A stretch of DNA of 64,000 nt from Streptomyces sp. HB132. GTDB lineage: Bacteria > Actinomycetota > Actinomycetes > Streptomycetales > Streptomycetaceae. A program made the translations under genes and the position numbers. The notes beneath the pieces were generated by a model, which was given only the letters and a program-made list of their open reading frames with translations, made no database searches and was not told the DNA's origin. Location: assembly GCF_016909575.1 (NCBI RefSeq), contig NZ_JAFBGA010000001.1, forward strand, positions 434,001-498,000. Reading direction: 5' to 3'. Positions 48,880 to 58,232 of this stretch are shown piece by piece (position 1 is the first letter of the stretch; every line of letters begins with the position of its first letter).

Positions 48880-49320
48880 ACGACTCGGTGACGCCCGGGA
48901 GCGGGGCCGGGCCGGCGGGCCGGAACTCCGCCCCCGCAAGGCCCGCTCCGGGGCGCGCCCGAGGGGCCGGCCGCCGTACGCCCGTCCCCGTGCCGGGCGC
49001 GCGGAGTCCCGCGTCTCCGCACCCGCAGGGGGCGTTGCCGAGTGCCGGAAGGGCGGCCACAGGGACGTGGCCCGGGACGACGAACCGGGGGAGGTAGGGC
49101 GATGCGGTCGTCAGGTGTGGTTCGCTTGGCAGGCTCGCGCTTCCCAGAGCGAGCGGAGTCAGCACCGGCGGGGCGACGGGCAGCGCCCTGAATACCGGCG
49201 TGGCAGGGGGTTCCTTGTTCCGGCCGCATCACGGCCGACCCCGGACCCGGCACCACGACCGGTCCCGGGGTGAGGGACAATGAACGCTCTGCCAGGGCGG
49301 GTTGATCGCAGAGGGGACGC
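48880..49320. other. Intergenic region glpD to kinase gene
   Basis: 441 bp with no gene. Directly after glpD an imperfect long hairpin is possible, GGAGCGGGGCC (48898-48908) with GGCCCGCTCC (48940-48949), one bulged G, likely terminating glpD. The rest is GC-rich with no promoter boxes I can support. AGAGGGGAC (49311-49319) is the ribosome site of the next gene. Confidence 0.5.
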
Positions 49321-51420
49321 ATGTCGGAGGCGGAGCAGTCGCGGGAGCCCCAAGGGGACAAGGACGGACGTCTCCTCGCGGGGCGGTACCGTCTCGGGGA
49401 GGTGCTCGGCCGGGGTGGCATGGGCACGGTCTGGCGTGCTGTCGACGAGACGCTGGGGCGCACGGTCGCGGTCAAGGAACTGCGCTTCCCGTCGGCCATC
49501 GACGACGACGAGAAGCGGCGCCTCATCACGCGCACCCTGCGTGAGGCGAAGGCGATCGCGAGGATCCGCAACACCAGCGCGGTGACGGTCTACGACGTGG
49601 TCGACGAGGACGACCGGCCGTGGATCGTCATGGAGCTCATCGAGGGCAAGTCCCTTGCCGAGGTGATCCGTGAGGACGGGACGCTGACGCCGAGACGTGC
49701 GGCGGAGGTCGGCCTCGCCATCCTCGACGTCCTGCGCTCGGCGCACCGCGAGGGCATCCTGCACCGTGACGTGAAGCCGTCCAACGTACTGATCTCCGAG
49801 GACGGCCGGGTCGTCCTCACCGACTTCGGGATCGCCCAGGTCGAGGGCGACCCCTCCGTCACCTCGACGGGCATGCTCGTCGGCGCACCCTCCTACATCT
49901 CGCCCGAGCGTGCCCGTGGTCACAAGCCGGGACCGCCCGCCGACCTGTGGTCGCTCGGCGGGCTGCTGTACGCGAGCGTCGAGGGCCGGCCGCCGTACGA
50001 CAAGGGCTCTGCCATCGCCACGCTGACGGCGGTGATGACGGAGCCGGTCGAGCAGCCGGTGAACGCGGGCCCGCTTGAGGAGGTCATCTACGGCCTGCTG
50101 GCGAGGGATCCCGACCAGAGGCTGGACGACGCCGGGGCGCGGGTCCTGCTCAACGCGGTGATCAACGCTCCGGAGAAGCCTGTGGTGCCGCCGGCCGACT
50201 CCACCCAGGTCATGGCGTTGCCCACGATCGGCGACTCCACGAGCAACAAGAGCAACAAGACCGACAGGGGCGGCAGAAGCGGCAGGAACGACCCGAGGGG
50301 CGGCGGCGGGAAGGCCGCTGCCGGCGCGGCAGCAGCGGCCGCCGTGTCCACCCCGGCAGGCGAGGGCGGTGGATCGGGGGGCGCCGCAGGTCCGGGGCGT
50401 CCAGCCACCGCCGGGTCCGCTCCTGTGGGCGGGGCCCCCGGCTCCTCCCCGGCGACCGCTTCGGGCGGTGTGTCCGCGATCGCCGACGGCACCCGGGACC
50501 GGCTGCGCGGCGCGCTGAAGTCCGTACGCAACGCGAAGTCTCCGGCGGCCGCTGTTCCCCCGGGGCCCTCGCACGCCCCGGCCGCCACGGCGTCGGTGTC
50601 CGGCCCCGGCCGGCCGCCCGGCCGCCCGGCCGGGACCCGCGCGTCGATCACGGACGTCGTGCCGCGCCGCACGCTGGCGGTCATCGCCGGTGTCGTCGTG
50701 CTCGCCGTCCTCGGTACGGTCCTCGCGATCACGCTCGGCGACGACGGCGCGGGCAACGAAGGCGGCTCCAAGGGCGACACCGCCGCGTCCTCCGGTGCGA
50801 CGGGCGGTGGCGAGGCGGCCACCGGCGGAGGCGCCGGCAAGGACGAGGACAGTGGTCCGCGGGGCGACGGCAAGGACGGCCAGGGGGAGGGCAAGGGTGA
50901 GGCGTCCGGCGACGCTTCGCCGCCCACGAAGAGCGACGATCCGACCCCCGACCCGGACGCGCTGCCCACCGGATACAAGACGGTGACGAACAAGCAGTTC
51001 CACTTCTCCGTGGCGATGCCCGGTACTTTCGGGTTCTACAAAATAGCGGGACAGAGCTCCGGCGCCATCTACAACGTCGACGGCGGGTTCCCGCGCATCC
51101 AGATCGACTACAACTCCTCGCCGAAGGACGACGCGGCCGCCGCCTGGGCGGCGGCGGTCGCGGGGACCAAGAGCTTCAGCAACGGCTACAAGCACATCGG
51201 GATAAAGAAGGTCGAGTACAACGGCTACCCGACTGTCGCCGACTGGGAGTTCACCCGCAATCAGAACGGCATGCGGGTCCGGGTCCTCAACCGGGGCTTC
51301 AAGGCCGACGCCACGCACGGTTACTCGATCATGATCAGCTGCAAGGCGGACGCATGGGACGACGAGGAGTGCAGGACGCTGCGTGAGACGGCGTACGCCA
51401 CGTTCGAGCCGACGGACTGA
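49321..51420 (+). CDS. Transmembrane serine/threonine protein kinase
   Basis: 699 residues. The cytosolic kinase domain (about 22-285) has Gly loop LGRGGMGTVW, Lys52 (TVAVKELR), HRDVKPSNVL (148-157), DFG 168-170 and SPERARGHKPG. It looks fully active. A Gly/Ala-rich linker (about 300-445) leads to one transmembrane helix (about 450-473, LAVIAGVVVLAVLGTVLAIT). After an acidic Gly-rich spacer, an outer domain (about 545-699) begins GYKTVTNKQFHFSVAMPGTF. There are no PASTA repeats. It heads a group of three related genes. Confidence 0.93.
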   Translation: MSEAEQSREPQGDKDGRLLAGRYRLGEVLGRGGMGTVWRAVDETLGRTVAVKELRFPSAIDDDEKRRLITRTLREAKAIARIRNTSAVTVYDVVDEDDRPWIVMELIEGKSLAEVIREDGTLTPRRAAEVGLAILDVLRSAHREGILHRDVKPSNVLISEDGRVVLTDFGIAQVEGDPSVTSTGMLVGAPSYISPERARGHKPGPPADLWSLGGLLYASVEGRPPYDKGSAIATLTAVMTEPVEQPVNAGPLEEVIYGLLARDPDQRLDDAGARVLLNAVINAPEKPVVPPADSTQVMALPTIGDSTSNKSNKTDRGGRSGRNDPRGGGGKAAAGAAAAAAVSTPAGEGGGSGGAAGPGRPATAGSAPVGGAPGSSPATASGGVSAIADGTRDRLRGALKSVRNAKSPAAAVPPGPSHAPAATASVSGPGRPPGRPAGTRASITDVVPRRTLAVIAGVVVLAVLGTVLAITLGDDGAGNEGGSKGDTAASSGATGGGEAATGGGAGKDEDSGPRGDGKDGQGEGKGEASGDASPPTKSDDPTPDPDALPTGYKTVTNKQFHFSVAMPGTFGFYKIAGQSSGAIYNVDGGFPRIQIDYNSSPKDDAAAAWAAAVAGTKSFSNGYKHIGIKKVEYNGYPTVADWEFTRNQNGMRVRVLNRGFKADATHGYSIMISCKADAWDDEECRTLRETAYATFEPTD

Positions 51421-51441
51421 CCCGTCAGGGCGGGTGAATGG

Positions 51442-51468
51442 GCGGCCGGGTTGCCGTGACCCGGCCGC
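51442..51468 (+). terminator. Hairpin after the first kinase gene
   Basis: GCGGCCGGGT (51442-51451) and ACCCGGCCGC (51459-51468), perfect, with a 7-nt loop. It suggests the three kinase-type genes are separate transcription units. Confidence 0.7.
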
Positions 51469-51610
51469 GCGGCCGGGACTTGCCACGTATTGTGAGAGAC
51501 CGAAGACCGTACGGATCCGCAACGGCGGGTCAATCGCACAGTATGTGACCGCAATTGACGGAATGACGCGGTCTCGGTGACCGGGGGACAGCGCGCTCTG
51601 GGGAGGCGTC

Positions 51611-54520
51611 GTGGACGACTACGCGGGTCGGGTGCTTGCCGACCGCTATCGCCTTCCGCTGCCTCCGTCCGATGCGTACGAACTGGCTGAGACCCGGGCC
51701 TTCGACACGTACAGCGGGCAGGAAGTCCTGGTGCGGCAGGTCCCGCTGCCGGAGGTGGTGGACGCCGAGGTGCTCGACGCCGAGGGGCTGCCCTCGGCCG
51801 GGCGCGCCACCGGACGCACGGTGCGGCGTCCCACCGACCCCGCGGTCCGGCGGGCGATCGATGCCGCGCAGGCGGCGGCGCAGGTGCCCGACCACCCGCG
51901 CCTGGAGCAGGTCTTCGACGTGTTCGCCGAGGCGGGATCACTCTGGATAGTGAGCGAGCTGGTCGCCGCCCGGCCGCTTGCCGCGCTCCTCGCGGAGCGG
52001 CCCCTCAACCCCTACCGGGCCGCCGAGATCGGCTCCGACGTGCTCACGGCGCTGCGGGTGCTGCACGCGCACGGCTGGACGCACCGCAACATCACCGTCC
52101 GCACGGTGCTGGTCTGCGACGACGGCCGCGTGGTGCTCACGGGACTCGCGGCCGGTGCGGCCGAGGAGGCGCTGTGCGGATACGTCCCGGTGCCGCGGCC
52201 CGACGACGAGGAGGACGCCTACGGGCCTCCGGCGGTGGAATCGGGCCCCACCGGCCCGTACGAGCCGCCGGCGGTCGAGCCCGGTGCGCACGAGCCGCCC
52301 TCGGCCCAGCCCGGTAGCTCGGGCCCGTACGCACCCCGGGCCGTGGAGTCCGGCGTGTACGAGCCCCCCGTGCCGTGCGAGTCGGACGCCGCCCCGGCCG
52401 GGGCCGATCCGCTCTCCGTTCCGGAGACCCTGCCCGCACCCCGGGCGGCCACCGACGGTGTGCCGGCCCCCGGCGCCCGTGCCGAGATCGAAGTCGCGCC
52501 CCCGGCGCCCCCTGCCCTGCCCGCGGCGCAGCCCGGGGCGGGGAGCGCGGCTCAGCTGCGTGCCGCCCGCGCCGGGGCCATCGCGGCGTACCGGGCCGGT
52601 GCCCGTGCCGCGGCGGCACGCGCCGACGAGGACCGTAACCACGAGGACCGGAACGACGAGGACCGGAGTCGTGAGGACCACGTTCCCGAGGGCGGTCCCG
52701 ACGCGGACGAGCGGGACGAGCAGGTCCTGCGGGATGTTCGGGGCGAGTGGGACGGGCGGGAGGAGCGGGGTGGACCCGCCACCACGACACCCGTTTCCGG
52801 ACGGCCGCAGCTGACCGGAACCTGGGGCAGGGCGGCCGACGACCCCTACCCGTACGACGACGAGGACGACGAGGACGACGACGAGGACCCCGGTGGTCCC
52901 AGGCCACCCCGGCGTGTGCACCTCGCCGGCACGTGGGGCGACGGGCCCGGCGCCGGTCGGCCCGTGCCCGCGGGTGGCTCCGGAGGGCGCGGCGGTTCCG
53001 GCGAGGACGCCCTGCGCGCCGACTCCCGGCGCCTCGGCAGCGGGCCCCCCGAGCACCAGGACCGGCTGCCGCAGCCGGTGGCCGCCCGAGCGGCCGCCGG
53101 AGGCTGGGACGAGGTCGTCGCCGGACGGGGCGCCACCCCCGCCTACCGGGGCCCGGCGACCCCCCTCGCCGCCGAGCGAGCCCGCCAGGCCCGTATCGCC
53201 GTGGTCGGCGCGGTCACCGAGCGGTGGGCGCCCGAGCAGGCCGGGCCGGTCCACGACAACTGGCAGCTCGCCCCGCCCATCGGCCCCTCGACCGACCTGT
53301 GGGCACTCGGCGCACTGCTCTACCGTGCGGTGCAGGGGCACGCCCCCTATCCGGAGGAGAACGCCGCCGAGCTCGTCCAGATGGTCTGCGGTGAGCCGCC
53401 GGCCTTCGCGGAGGAGTGCGGCCCGCTGCGGCCCGTCGTCGAGTCGCTGCTGCGTCAGGACCCCACCGAGCGGCCCGACTTCGAGGAGCTGCGGGGCTGG
53501 CTTCGTTCCCTCGTGCGGTCCGCCCCCGAGCCGGAGGCCGGCGCCGACATCGTCACGATGCCGCCCGTGGACGCCACCCGCCTCCCGGTCGTGCGCCGCA
53601 GGGGCGAGCTGGTGCGCCGCCGCTGGGGCCGCGGCGGCGCGGCGCACGGCCGGCACCGTCAGGGGAAGGCCCCGCGCCCCGAGAGGCTTCAGCCGTACGA
53701 GCGGCAGCAGGCGCACGAGAGGCCGCCGGCCTACGAGAAGCCGCCCCGCGCGCCCCGGGTCCCCCGCGAACCCAAGGGGCCCAAGGTGCTGCGCGATCCG
53801 CAGCCCGGGGGCCGGGCGCCGCGGCGGCTCGGACGGCTGCTGCTGGTGCTGATCCTGCTGGCGATGGCGGCCGCCGTCGCCTACGCCGTGCTGTTCATGC
53901 CCGGGCAGGAGAGCGGTGCGGGGGCGGGGACGGCGCCCTCGGGCTCCGCCGCGCCTGTGGACCCGGACCCCGGCAGCAGTCCGCGCAGCCGTCCGCCGCA
54001 GTCCGCGGGCCCGTCGGGCTCCTCCGGCGCGGAGAAGCCACAGACCAGCCGCTCGGCAGCCGACCTCGCCCCGGGGTACAAGCTGCGCAAGGACGCCGAG
54101 GGCTTCGAGATCGGTGTGCCGGAGGACTGGCAGCGCAGTCCGGCCGGCGCCGACCGTCAGGTCCGTTACGGCAGCGACGGGTTCAGCGTGCTCGTCGTGC
54201 CCGGCCGGGACACCGTCAAGGCCAACGGCGGCGACCCGCTGGAGTACCAGCGGACGGCGGAACCCGAGCTGCAGCCCTTCCGGGAGTCCAGCTGGGCCAC
54301 CTCCACCGGGCTGCGCCGCGTCGACGTCGGAGGACAGGCGACGGCGGAAGGGCAGTTCACCTGGCAGGAGAGTGACGGCCGCCAGGTGTACGTGCGCAAC
54401 CAGGTCAGGATCGTGGACGGCAGGTACCACATCGTCCAGGTCATGGGTCCGGAGAACGAGCGGGACGAGGTCTCCGATATCTACGAGCAGGCCATCTCCT
54501 CCTACCGCACCGGTTCCTGA
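51611..54520 (+). CDS. Transmembrane pseudokinase with very large insert
   Basis: 969 residues. The kinase fold is recognisable but catalytically dead: no glycine loop or VAVK lysine, HRN in place of HRD (WTHRNITVRTVLVCDDG, about 157), and VLTGLAAG in place of DFG. The C-lobe resumes at ERWAPEQAGP (APE about 540) and STDLWALGALLYRAVQGHAP. Between lies ~360 residues of Pro/Glu/Arg-rich low complexity, i.e. inside the activation segment. One transmembrane helix is at about 742-763 (LLLVLILLAMAAAVAYAVLF), then an outer domain like those of its neighbours (GYKLRKDAEGFEIGVPEDW). GTG at 51611 after GGGGAGG. Confidence 0.88.
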   Translation: MDDYAGRVLADRYRLPLPPSDAYELAETRAFDTYSGQEVLVRQVPLPEVVDAEVLDAEGLPSAGRATGRTVRRPTDPAVRRAIDAAQAAAQVPDHPRLEQVFDVFAEAGSLWIVSELVAARPLAALLAERPLNPYRAAEIGSDVLTALRVLHAHGWTHRNITVRTVLVCDDGRVVLTGLAAGAAEEALCGYVPVPRPDDEEDAYGPPAVESGPTGPYEPPAVEPGAHEPPSAQPGSSGPYAPRAVESGVYEPPVPCESDAAPAGADPLSVPETLPAPRAATDGVPAPGARAEIEVAPPAPPALPAAQPGAGSAAQLRAARAGAIAAYRAGARAAAARADEDRNHEDRNDEDRSREDHVPEGGPDADERDEQVLRDVRGEWDGREERGGPATTTPVSGRPQLTGTWGRAADDPYPYDDEDDEDDDEDPGGPRPPRRVHLAGTWGDGPGAGRPVPAGGSGGRGGSGEDALRADSRRLGSGPPEHQDRLPQPVAARAAAGGWDEVVAGRGATPAYRGPATPLAAERARQARIAVVGAVTERWAPEQAGPVHDNWQLAPPIGPSTDLWALGALLYRAVQGHAPYPEENAAELVQMVCGEPPAFAEECGPLRPVVESLLRQDPTERPDFEELRGWLRSLVRSAPEPEAGADIVTMPPVDATRLPVVRRRGELVRRRWGRGGAAHGRHRQGKAPRPERLQPYERQQAHERPPAYEKPPRAPRVPREPKGPKVLRDPQPGGRAPRRLGRLLLVLILLAMAAAVAYAVLFMPGQESGAGAGTAPSGSAAPVDPDPGSSPRSRPPQSAGPSGSSGAEKPQTSRSAADLAPGYKLRKDAEGFEIGVPEDWQRSPAGADRQVRYGSDGFSVLVVPGRDTVKANGGDPLEYQRTAEPELQPFRESSWATSTGLRRVDVGGQATAEGQFTWQESDGRQVYVRNQVRIVDGRYHIVQVMGPENERDEVSDIYEQAISSYRTGS

Positions 54521-54637
54521 CAGCGCGACAGCGGGGCGCGACAAGCATCACAGTGCGGTCTCGTGAGCGATGTGAGGTTCCGTGGCACCGCCTCCCGTCC
54601 GTAACCTGTCGTTCCAAGGAACGGGGCGAGGACACAG

Positions 54638-56320
54638 GTGGAACACGCACAGGGAACGGACGCGGGAATCGTACTGGCCGGGCGTTACCGCCTGGGTGAC
54701 GTCCTCGGCCGCGGTGGCATGGGCAAGGTGTGGCGTGCTCAGGACGAGGTGCTGCACCGGACGGTCGCCGTCAAGGAGTTGACCGCCGGGCTGTACGTCG
54801 CCGAGGCGGACCGGGCCGTGCTGCACGCCCGCACGCAGAAGGAGGCGCGCGCCGCGGCACGGATCACGCATCCGGGAGTCGTCACCGTGCACGACGTCAT
54901 CGAGTACGACAACCGCCCCTGGATCGTCATGCAGTACGTCGACGGCCCCTCGCTCGCCGACGCGACGAAGGAGTCGGGCGAGGTCGAGCCGCGCGAGGCG
55001 GCCAGGATCGGGCTCCACGTGCTGAGCGCCCTGCGGGCCGCCCACGGCGCCGGCGTCCTGCACCGGGACGTCAAGCCGGGCAACGTCCTGCTCGCCCGGG
55101 ACGGACAGGTCCTGCTGACCGACTTCGGGATCGCCGCCATCGAGGGCGACTCCACCATCACCAGGACCGGTGAGCTGGTGGGCTCGATCGACTACCTGGC
55201 ACCCGAGCGCGTGCGCGGTGGTGACCCGGGTCCGGCGTCCGACCTCTGGTCGCTGGGTGCCACGCTGTACGCGGCGGTCGAGGGCAGCTCGCCCTTCCGC
55301 CGCACCTCCCCGATCTCCACGATGCAGGCCGTCGTCACGGAGGAACCGCCCCCGCCGGTGCACGGCGGCGCGCTGGCGCCCGTGATCACCGCGCTGCTGC
55401 GCAAGGACCCCGCGGACCGTCCGACGGCCGAGGAGACGGAGCGCATGCTGCTGGACGCGATGGAAGGGCGCAGACCCCGTGCCGCGCAGGCGCACGTACC
55501 GACGCAGCGGGTCTCCGAGGACGACCTGCGCGCCTACCACTCCACACCGGACGGTTCCACCGCCCGGCTCCCGCAGCACGAGCCGCAGTCCCCGCCACTC
55601 GTGCCCCCGCACGCTTCGGCACCCACCACCCGGCGTAGCCGTGGCCGGTGGCGCACCGTCCTGCTGGTCGTCGCGGTGGCCGCCCTGATCGGCGGGGCTG
55701 CGGGCCTGGTCGCGATGAACGCGACGGGCGGCGACGCGGACGGGGGCGGTGGCGCGCCAGGCCCGGTCTCCGCCGTCTCCGGGGACCAGGCCGACGGCAC
55801 GGGTAAGAAGGACGACGGCTCCACGGCGAAGAAGGACGACGAGCCCGCCTCCGAGAAGGTCCCCGACGGCTGGAAGCGGGTCACCGCCCCCGAGGGCTTC
55901 AGCCTCGCCGTACCCGAGGGCTGGGAGCGGCTGACGGGCAGCGACCAGATCGACTACACCCCGGACGACGGTGCGCACAGGCTCCGCATCAGCCTCGATC
56001 CGCAGCCTGACTTCGACAACTCGTACGCGCACATGCAGAGCATCGAGAAGGACCTGTCCGTGCGTCTGCCGGCCTATGAACGTCTGACGCTGGAGGAGAT
56101 CGTCTTCCGCGACCGCCCGGGTTCCCGCTGGGAGTTCACCTGGGTCGAGTCCAAGGACCATCCGGGCCCGCGCCACGGCATCGACCAGATGTACTTCGCC
56201 GAGCCGGGCGGACCGGAGTACGCGCTCTACATGACGGGGCCCGAGGAGGACCGGGCCGAGACCCGGACGATCTTCGAGAGGATGCTGCGGAGCTGGGAAC
56301 CCCCGGAGCGGACGGGCTGA
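54638..56320 (+). CDS. Transmembrane serine/threonine protein kinase
   Basis: 560 residues. Kinase domain about 14-275: LGRGGMGKVW, Lys46 (TVAVKELT), HRDVKPGNVLLARDG, DFGIAAIEG and APERVRGGDPG; it looks active. A Pro/His linker, one transmembrane helix (about 340-362, VLLVVAVAALIGGAAGLVAM), a Lys/Asp spacer, and an outer domain starting GWKRVTAPEGFSLAVPEGW follow. The outer domain parallels those of the two upstream proteins, so the three arose by duplication. The GTG at 54638 follows CGAGGACA. Confidence 0.93.
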   Translation: MEHAQGTDAGIVLAGRYRLGDVLGRGGMGKVWRAQDEVLHRTVAVKELTAGLYVAEADRAVLHARTQKEARAAARITHPGVVTVHDVIEYDNRPWIVMQYVDGPSLADATKESGEVEPREAARIGLHVLSALRAAHGAGVLHRDVKPGNVLLARDGQVLLTDFGIAAIEGDSTITRTGELVGSIDYLAPERVRGGDPGPASDLWSLGATLYAAVEGSSPFRRTSPISTMQAVVTEEPPPPVHGGALAPVITALLRKDPADRPTAEETERMLLDAMEGRRPRAAQAHVPTQRVSEDDLRAYHSTPDGSTARLPQHEPQSPPLVPPHASAPTTRRSRGRWRTVLLVVAVAALIGGAAGLVAMNATGGDADGGGGAPGPVSAVSGDQADGTGKKDDGSTAKKDDEPASEKVPDGWKRVTAPEGFSLAVPEGWERLTGSDQIDYTPDDGAHRLRISLDPQPDFDNSYAHMQSIEKDLSVRLPAYERLTLEEIVFRDRPGSRWEFTWVESKDHPGPRHGIDQMYFAEPGGPEYALYMTGPEEDRAETRTIFERMLRSWEPPERTG

Positions 56321-56432
56321 TTCCGTGCGACTGGACGTGTGATCCTCGCGGCGGCGGCCGAGCGGCTGAAAATTCACCGTTCCCGGGTACCCGATCCCGC
56401 GAACAGTGGCGGATCGCCCCTGATCAGCGGTT

Positions 56433-56458
56433 ATGCAGCCAGTGATCACTGGCTGCAT
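56433..56458. promoter_or_regulatory. 26-bp perfect palindrome, putative operator
   Basis: ATGCAGCCAGTGA (56433-56445) directly abuts its complement TCACTGGCTGCAT (56446-56458), with no spacer. It lies 91 bp upstream of the aldehyde dehydrogenase gene and 113 bp after the kinase stop. A spacer-free palindrome suits a symmetric dimeric repressor better than a terminator. The regulator is unknown. Confidence 0.6.
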
Positions 56459-56549
56459 GGCCGGGCGTGGCAGAAGTCCCGGGCGGGGTCTGTGAAAACC
56501 TGTTACCCACGGGTACCCAAAGTGGGCGGGTCGACATACTCTCGCCCTC

Positions 56550-58187
56550 ATGACGGACTCGCAGGCCTCCACGACCACCTCCGCCGCCTCCGGCACCCGC
56601 GTCGGCACCAATCCGGTGGCCGCCGCCCCGGCGGGCGCGCGCACCGCCGCCGACGTGGTCACACCCGAGGTGATCGCGCAGCTGACCCGTGACGTCGTCG
56701 GCTCCGGCCGCACGGCCAACCACAGCCCCTTCACCGGGGAGAAGCTGGCGGACCTGCCCGAGTCCACGCCCGAGGACGTCGAGGCGGCCTTCGACCGCGC
56801 CCGCGCCGCCCAGCCCGCGTGGGCCGCCACGCCGGTCCGGGCCAGGGCCGCCGTGCTGCTCCGCTTCCACGACCTGGTCCTGCAACGGCAGTCCGAGGTC
56901 CTCGACCTCATCCAGCTGGAGACCGGCAAGGCCCGCCTGCACGCCCACGAGGAGGTGCAGGCCGTCGCCGTCGCGGCCCGGCACTACGGGCGCAAGGCCG
57001 CCTCCTATCTCAAGCCGAAGCGCCACACAGGAGTCGTCCCGGCGCTCACGAAGGTCACCGAACTGCGCCAGCCGCGCGGGGTCGTCGGCCAGATCGCCCC
57101 CTGGAACTACCCGCTCGAACTCTCCGTCGGCGACGCGCTGCCCGCCTTCGTCTCCGGCAACGCCGTCGTGATGAAGCCCGACACGGAGACCGCGCTGACC
57201 GCGCTGTGGGCCCGTGACCTCCTGATCGAGGCCGGCCTGCCCGCCGAGGTGTTCCAGGTCGTCCTGGGCGAGGGGCCGGTCGTCGGCCCCGCGCTCGTCA
57301 GCCGCGCCGACTACGTCTCCTTCACCGGCTCCACCCGTACCGGCCGTGAGGTCGCCCAGGGCGCCGCGGCCCGGCTCGTCGGCGTGTCCCTCGAACTCGG
57401 CGGCAAGAACGCCATGCTCGTCCTGGAGGACGCCGATGTGGAGAAGGCCGCCGCGGGCGCCGTCCGCGCCTGCTTCTCCTCCGCGGGGCAGCTCTGCATC
57501 TCCATCGAGCGGCTGTACGTCCACGAGTCGGTCGCCGACGACTTCGTCGAGCGCTTCGCCGCCCGTACCAGGGCCATGAGGCTCGGCAACTCCCTCGCGT
57601 ACGGCGCCGACATGGGCTCCCTCGTGGGCGAGCGGCAGCTGGAGACCGTCAGCCGGCACGTGGCCGAAGCCGTCGAGAAGGGCGCGACGCTGGTCGCGGG
57701 TGGCGTCGCACGCCCCGACATCGGCCCGCTCTTCTACGAGCCGACCATCCTCGACGGTGTCGAGGCGCCCATGGCCGTCTGCGGCGAGGAGACCTTCGGC
57801 CCCGTCGTCTCCGTCTACCGCTTCAGCGACGACGACGAGGCCGTCGACCTCGCCAACGCCACCCCGTACGGCCTCAACTCCAGTGTCTGGACGAAGAACG
57901 CCGGGCGCGGCCACCGCGTGGCCGCGCGGCTGCGGTCCGGCACGGTCAACATCAACGAGGGGTACGCACCCGCGTACGGCAGCGTCCAGTCGCCCATGGG
58001 CGGCATGAAGGACTCCGGTCTCGGCCGGCGGCACGGCTCCGAGGGCATCCTGAAGTACACCGAGGCCCAGACGGTCGCACAGCAGCGGCTGATGCCCCTC
58101 GCGCCGGCCTTCGGGATGGACGACGAGAAGTACGCCGCGTTCATGAGCCGCAGCCTCAAGGCGATGAAGGCCTTCCGGCTGCGCTGA
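56550..58187 (+). CDS. Aldehyde dehydrogenase, likely succinate-semialdehyde dehydrogenase
   Basis: 545 residues. Rossmann and active-site landmarks: GVVGQIAPWNYPLELSVGDA, KPDTETALTA, VSFTGSTRTGREVAQ, catalytic Glu in LELGGKNAML and catalytic Cys in SSAGQLCISIERL; C-terminal YGSVQSPMGGMKDSGLGRRH. A 45-residue Ala/Thr-rich N-terminal extension is unusual. Succinate-semialdehyde is the usual annotation of this subgroup, but the substrate is not certain. TACTCT lies 7 bases before the ATG (leaderless). It is followed 45 bp later by the GMC oxidoreductase, probably one operon. Confidence 0.92.
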   Translation: MTDSQASTTTSAASGTRVGTNPVAAAPAGARTAADVVTPEVIAQLTRDVVGSGRTANHSPFTGEKLADLPESTPEDVEAAFDRARAAQPAWAATPVRARAAVLLRFHDLVLQRQSEVLDLIQLETGKARLHAHEEVQAVAVAARHYGRKAASYLKPKRHTGVVPALTKVTELRQPRGVVGQIAPWNYPLELSVGDALPAFVSGNAVVMKPDTETALTALWARDLLIEAGLPAEVFQVVLGEGPVVGPALVSRADYVSFTGSTRTGREVAQGAAARLVGVSLELGGKNAMLVLEDADVEKAAAGAVRACFSSAGQLCISIERLYVHESVADDFVERFAARTRAMRLGNSLAYGADMGSLVGERQLETVSRHVAEAVEKGATLVAGGVARPDIGPLFYEPTILDGVEAPMAVCGEETFGPVVSVYRFSDDDEAVDLANATPYGLNSSVWTKNAGRGHRVAARLRSGTVNINEGYAPAYGSVQSPMGGMKDSGLGRRHGSEGILKYTEAQTVAQQRLMPLAPAFGMDDEKYAAFMSRSLKAMKAFRLR

Positions 58188-58232
58188 CCCCTCAGCGACC
58201 CCCTACCCGCCCTTTCCGTACCGAGGAGAGCC

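Noticed and set aside
48880..49320. Search for tRNA or small RNA genes in the long gaps (48880-49320, 61143-61953, 56321-56549)
   Set aside because: No cloverleaf pattern, T-loop GGTTCRANTC or CCA end was seen; only hairpins and repeats are present.
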